Below are positions 63,794 to 64,000 of a stretch of 64,000 nucleotides of DNA, piece after piece. Within the stretch, counting starts at the first letter, position 1. Every line of letters starts with the position of its first letter. The position numbers and the translations under genes are program-made. Source of the DNA: Mycolicibacterium wolinskyi (GTDB taxonomy: Bacteria; Actinomycetota; Actinomycetes; Mycobacteriales; Mycobacteriaceae); assembly GCF_002101965.1 (NCBI RefSeq), contig NZ_LQQA01000006.1, positions 248,001-312,000 of the forward strand. The letters are read 5' to 3'. Below the pieces are notes generated by a model that was given only the letters and a program-made list of their open reading frames with translations, did no database searches and was not told the DNA's origin.

Positions 63794-64000
63794 CACCTAC
63801 CCCGGATGGCAGCCAGAATGGGCAGTTGCGCCGGGAGAGAACCTTCTAGAGGCGCTGCAAGAACGCGGCATGACGCAGTCCGAACTTGCGCACCGGCTTG
63901 GTCGTCCAGTTAAGACCGTCAATGAGATAGTAAAAGGAAAGGCCGCAATTACGTCTGAGACCGCTATCCAACTTGAAAGAGCTCTGGGGATATCGGCTCG
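63783..64000 (+). CDS. higA: HigA-like antitoxin, XRE-type (cut by window end)
   Basis: Seventy-two codons are visible from ATG 63783, which overlaps the toxin stop by 11 bases. The HTH is MTQSELAHRLGRPVKTVNEI, followed by VKGKAAITSETAIQLERALG, the typical HigA/VapI-like XRE domain. It neutralises HigB and represses the operon, probably at the dyad upstream. The frame continues past the window edge. Confidence 0.85.
   Translation, partial: MATNTYPGWQPEWAVAPGENLLEALQERGMTQSELAHRLGRPVKTVNEIVKGKAAITSETAIQLERALGISA

Overview
The window looks like a high-GC mycobacterial chromosome, most likely Mycobacterium (Mycolicibacterium) smegmatis or a close relative. The grounds are heavy use of GTG starts, probable leaderless promoters, a DNA topoisomerase I with a lysine-rich tail, and a backbone that follows, in one direction, the M. 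tuberculosis order around Rv3659c-Rv3630 (Tad pilus genes, DEAD/DECH helicase, cspA, topA, membrane adenylate cyclase, holB, tRNA-Thr, Rv3635-like membrane protein, galE1, GT2 and flippase genes). An RsfB/RsbW-type SigF partner-switching pair also fits M. smegmatis. The species call is an inference from gene content and memory; no search was run.

Layout. 1-9.3 kb: Tad/Flp pilus genes (tadB end, tadC, Flp-like pilin, TadE-like, TadG-like), a DUF5593 sensor-like protein, an MrfA-type helicase, cspA with a strong terminator, a small conserved protein and topA. 9.3-14.1 kb: AraC regulator, permease, short-chain dehydrogenase and aldehyde dehydrogenase. 14.1-17.1 kb: membrane adenylate cyclase, holB and tRNA-Thr(CGT). 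17.2-23.2 kb: an accessory block next to the tRNA with an alpha/beta hydrolase, a carboxymuconolactone decarboxylase-like protein, and an ESX-type WXG-like large protein surrounded by three lipoprotein genes. 23.2-28.4 kb: Rv3635-like membrane protein, galE1, and a D-aminoacylase-like amidohydrolase with its TetR regulator and a palindromic operator.

28.4-36 kb holds the most striking system. A minus-strand operon with 3-4 bp stop/start overlaps encodes a 1308-residue single-module NRPS with the architecture of epsilon-poly-L-lysine synthetase (adenylation domain, carrier domain, membrane and hexapeptide-rich C-terminal region). It is followed by an M1 metallopeptidase, a Wzx/MATE-like flippase, a GT2 glycosyltransferase and a DUF2304 protein. 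The adenylation pocket reads D-A-E-S-I-G-T-V-V-K, with an acidic residue suited to a cationic amino acid. I infer synthesis, trimming and possibly export of a cationic homo-poly-amino acid. A TerC-family metal exporter sits divergently beside it behind a yybP-ykoY-type manganese riboswitch whose expression platform can be read from the sequence.

37-43 kb: a beta-lactamase-fold esterase and a hexarate catabolic operon (semialdehyde dehydrogenase, KdgD, enolase-superfamily dehydratase). 43-45.5 kb: a divergent MerR-controlled locus with two matching operator/promoter elements and a frameshifted luciferase-like pseudogene. 45.5-49.7 kb: a signalling module (REC-PP2C phosphatase, CHASE3/HAMP histidine kinase, response regulator) facing an RsbW-like kinase and an RsfB-like STAS antagonist. 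49.8-61.4 kb: LysR, two 2-hydroxyacid dehydrogenases, an Opp/Dpp-type ABC transporter, a TauE/SafE-type permease, IclR and glucarate dehydratase, probably one sugar-acid regulon with the 38.8-42.7 kb operon. 61.6 kb to the end: a lower-GC defence-like patch with an sce7726-type nuclease gene behind a perfect LexA box, a phage beta-protein-family gene and a HigBA toxin-antitoxin pair cut by the window edge.
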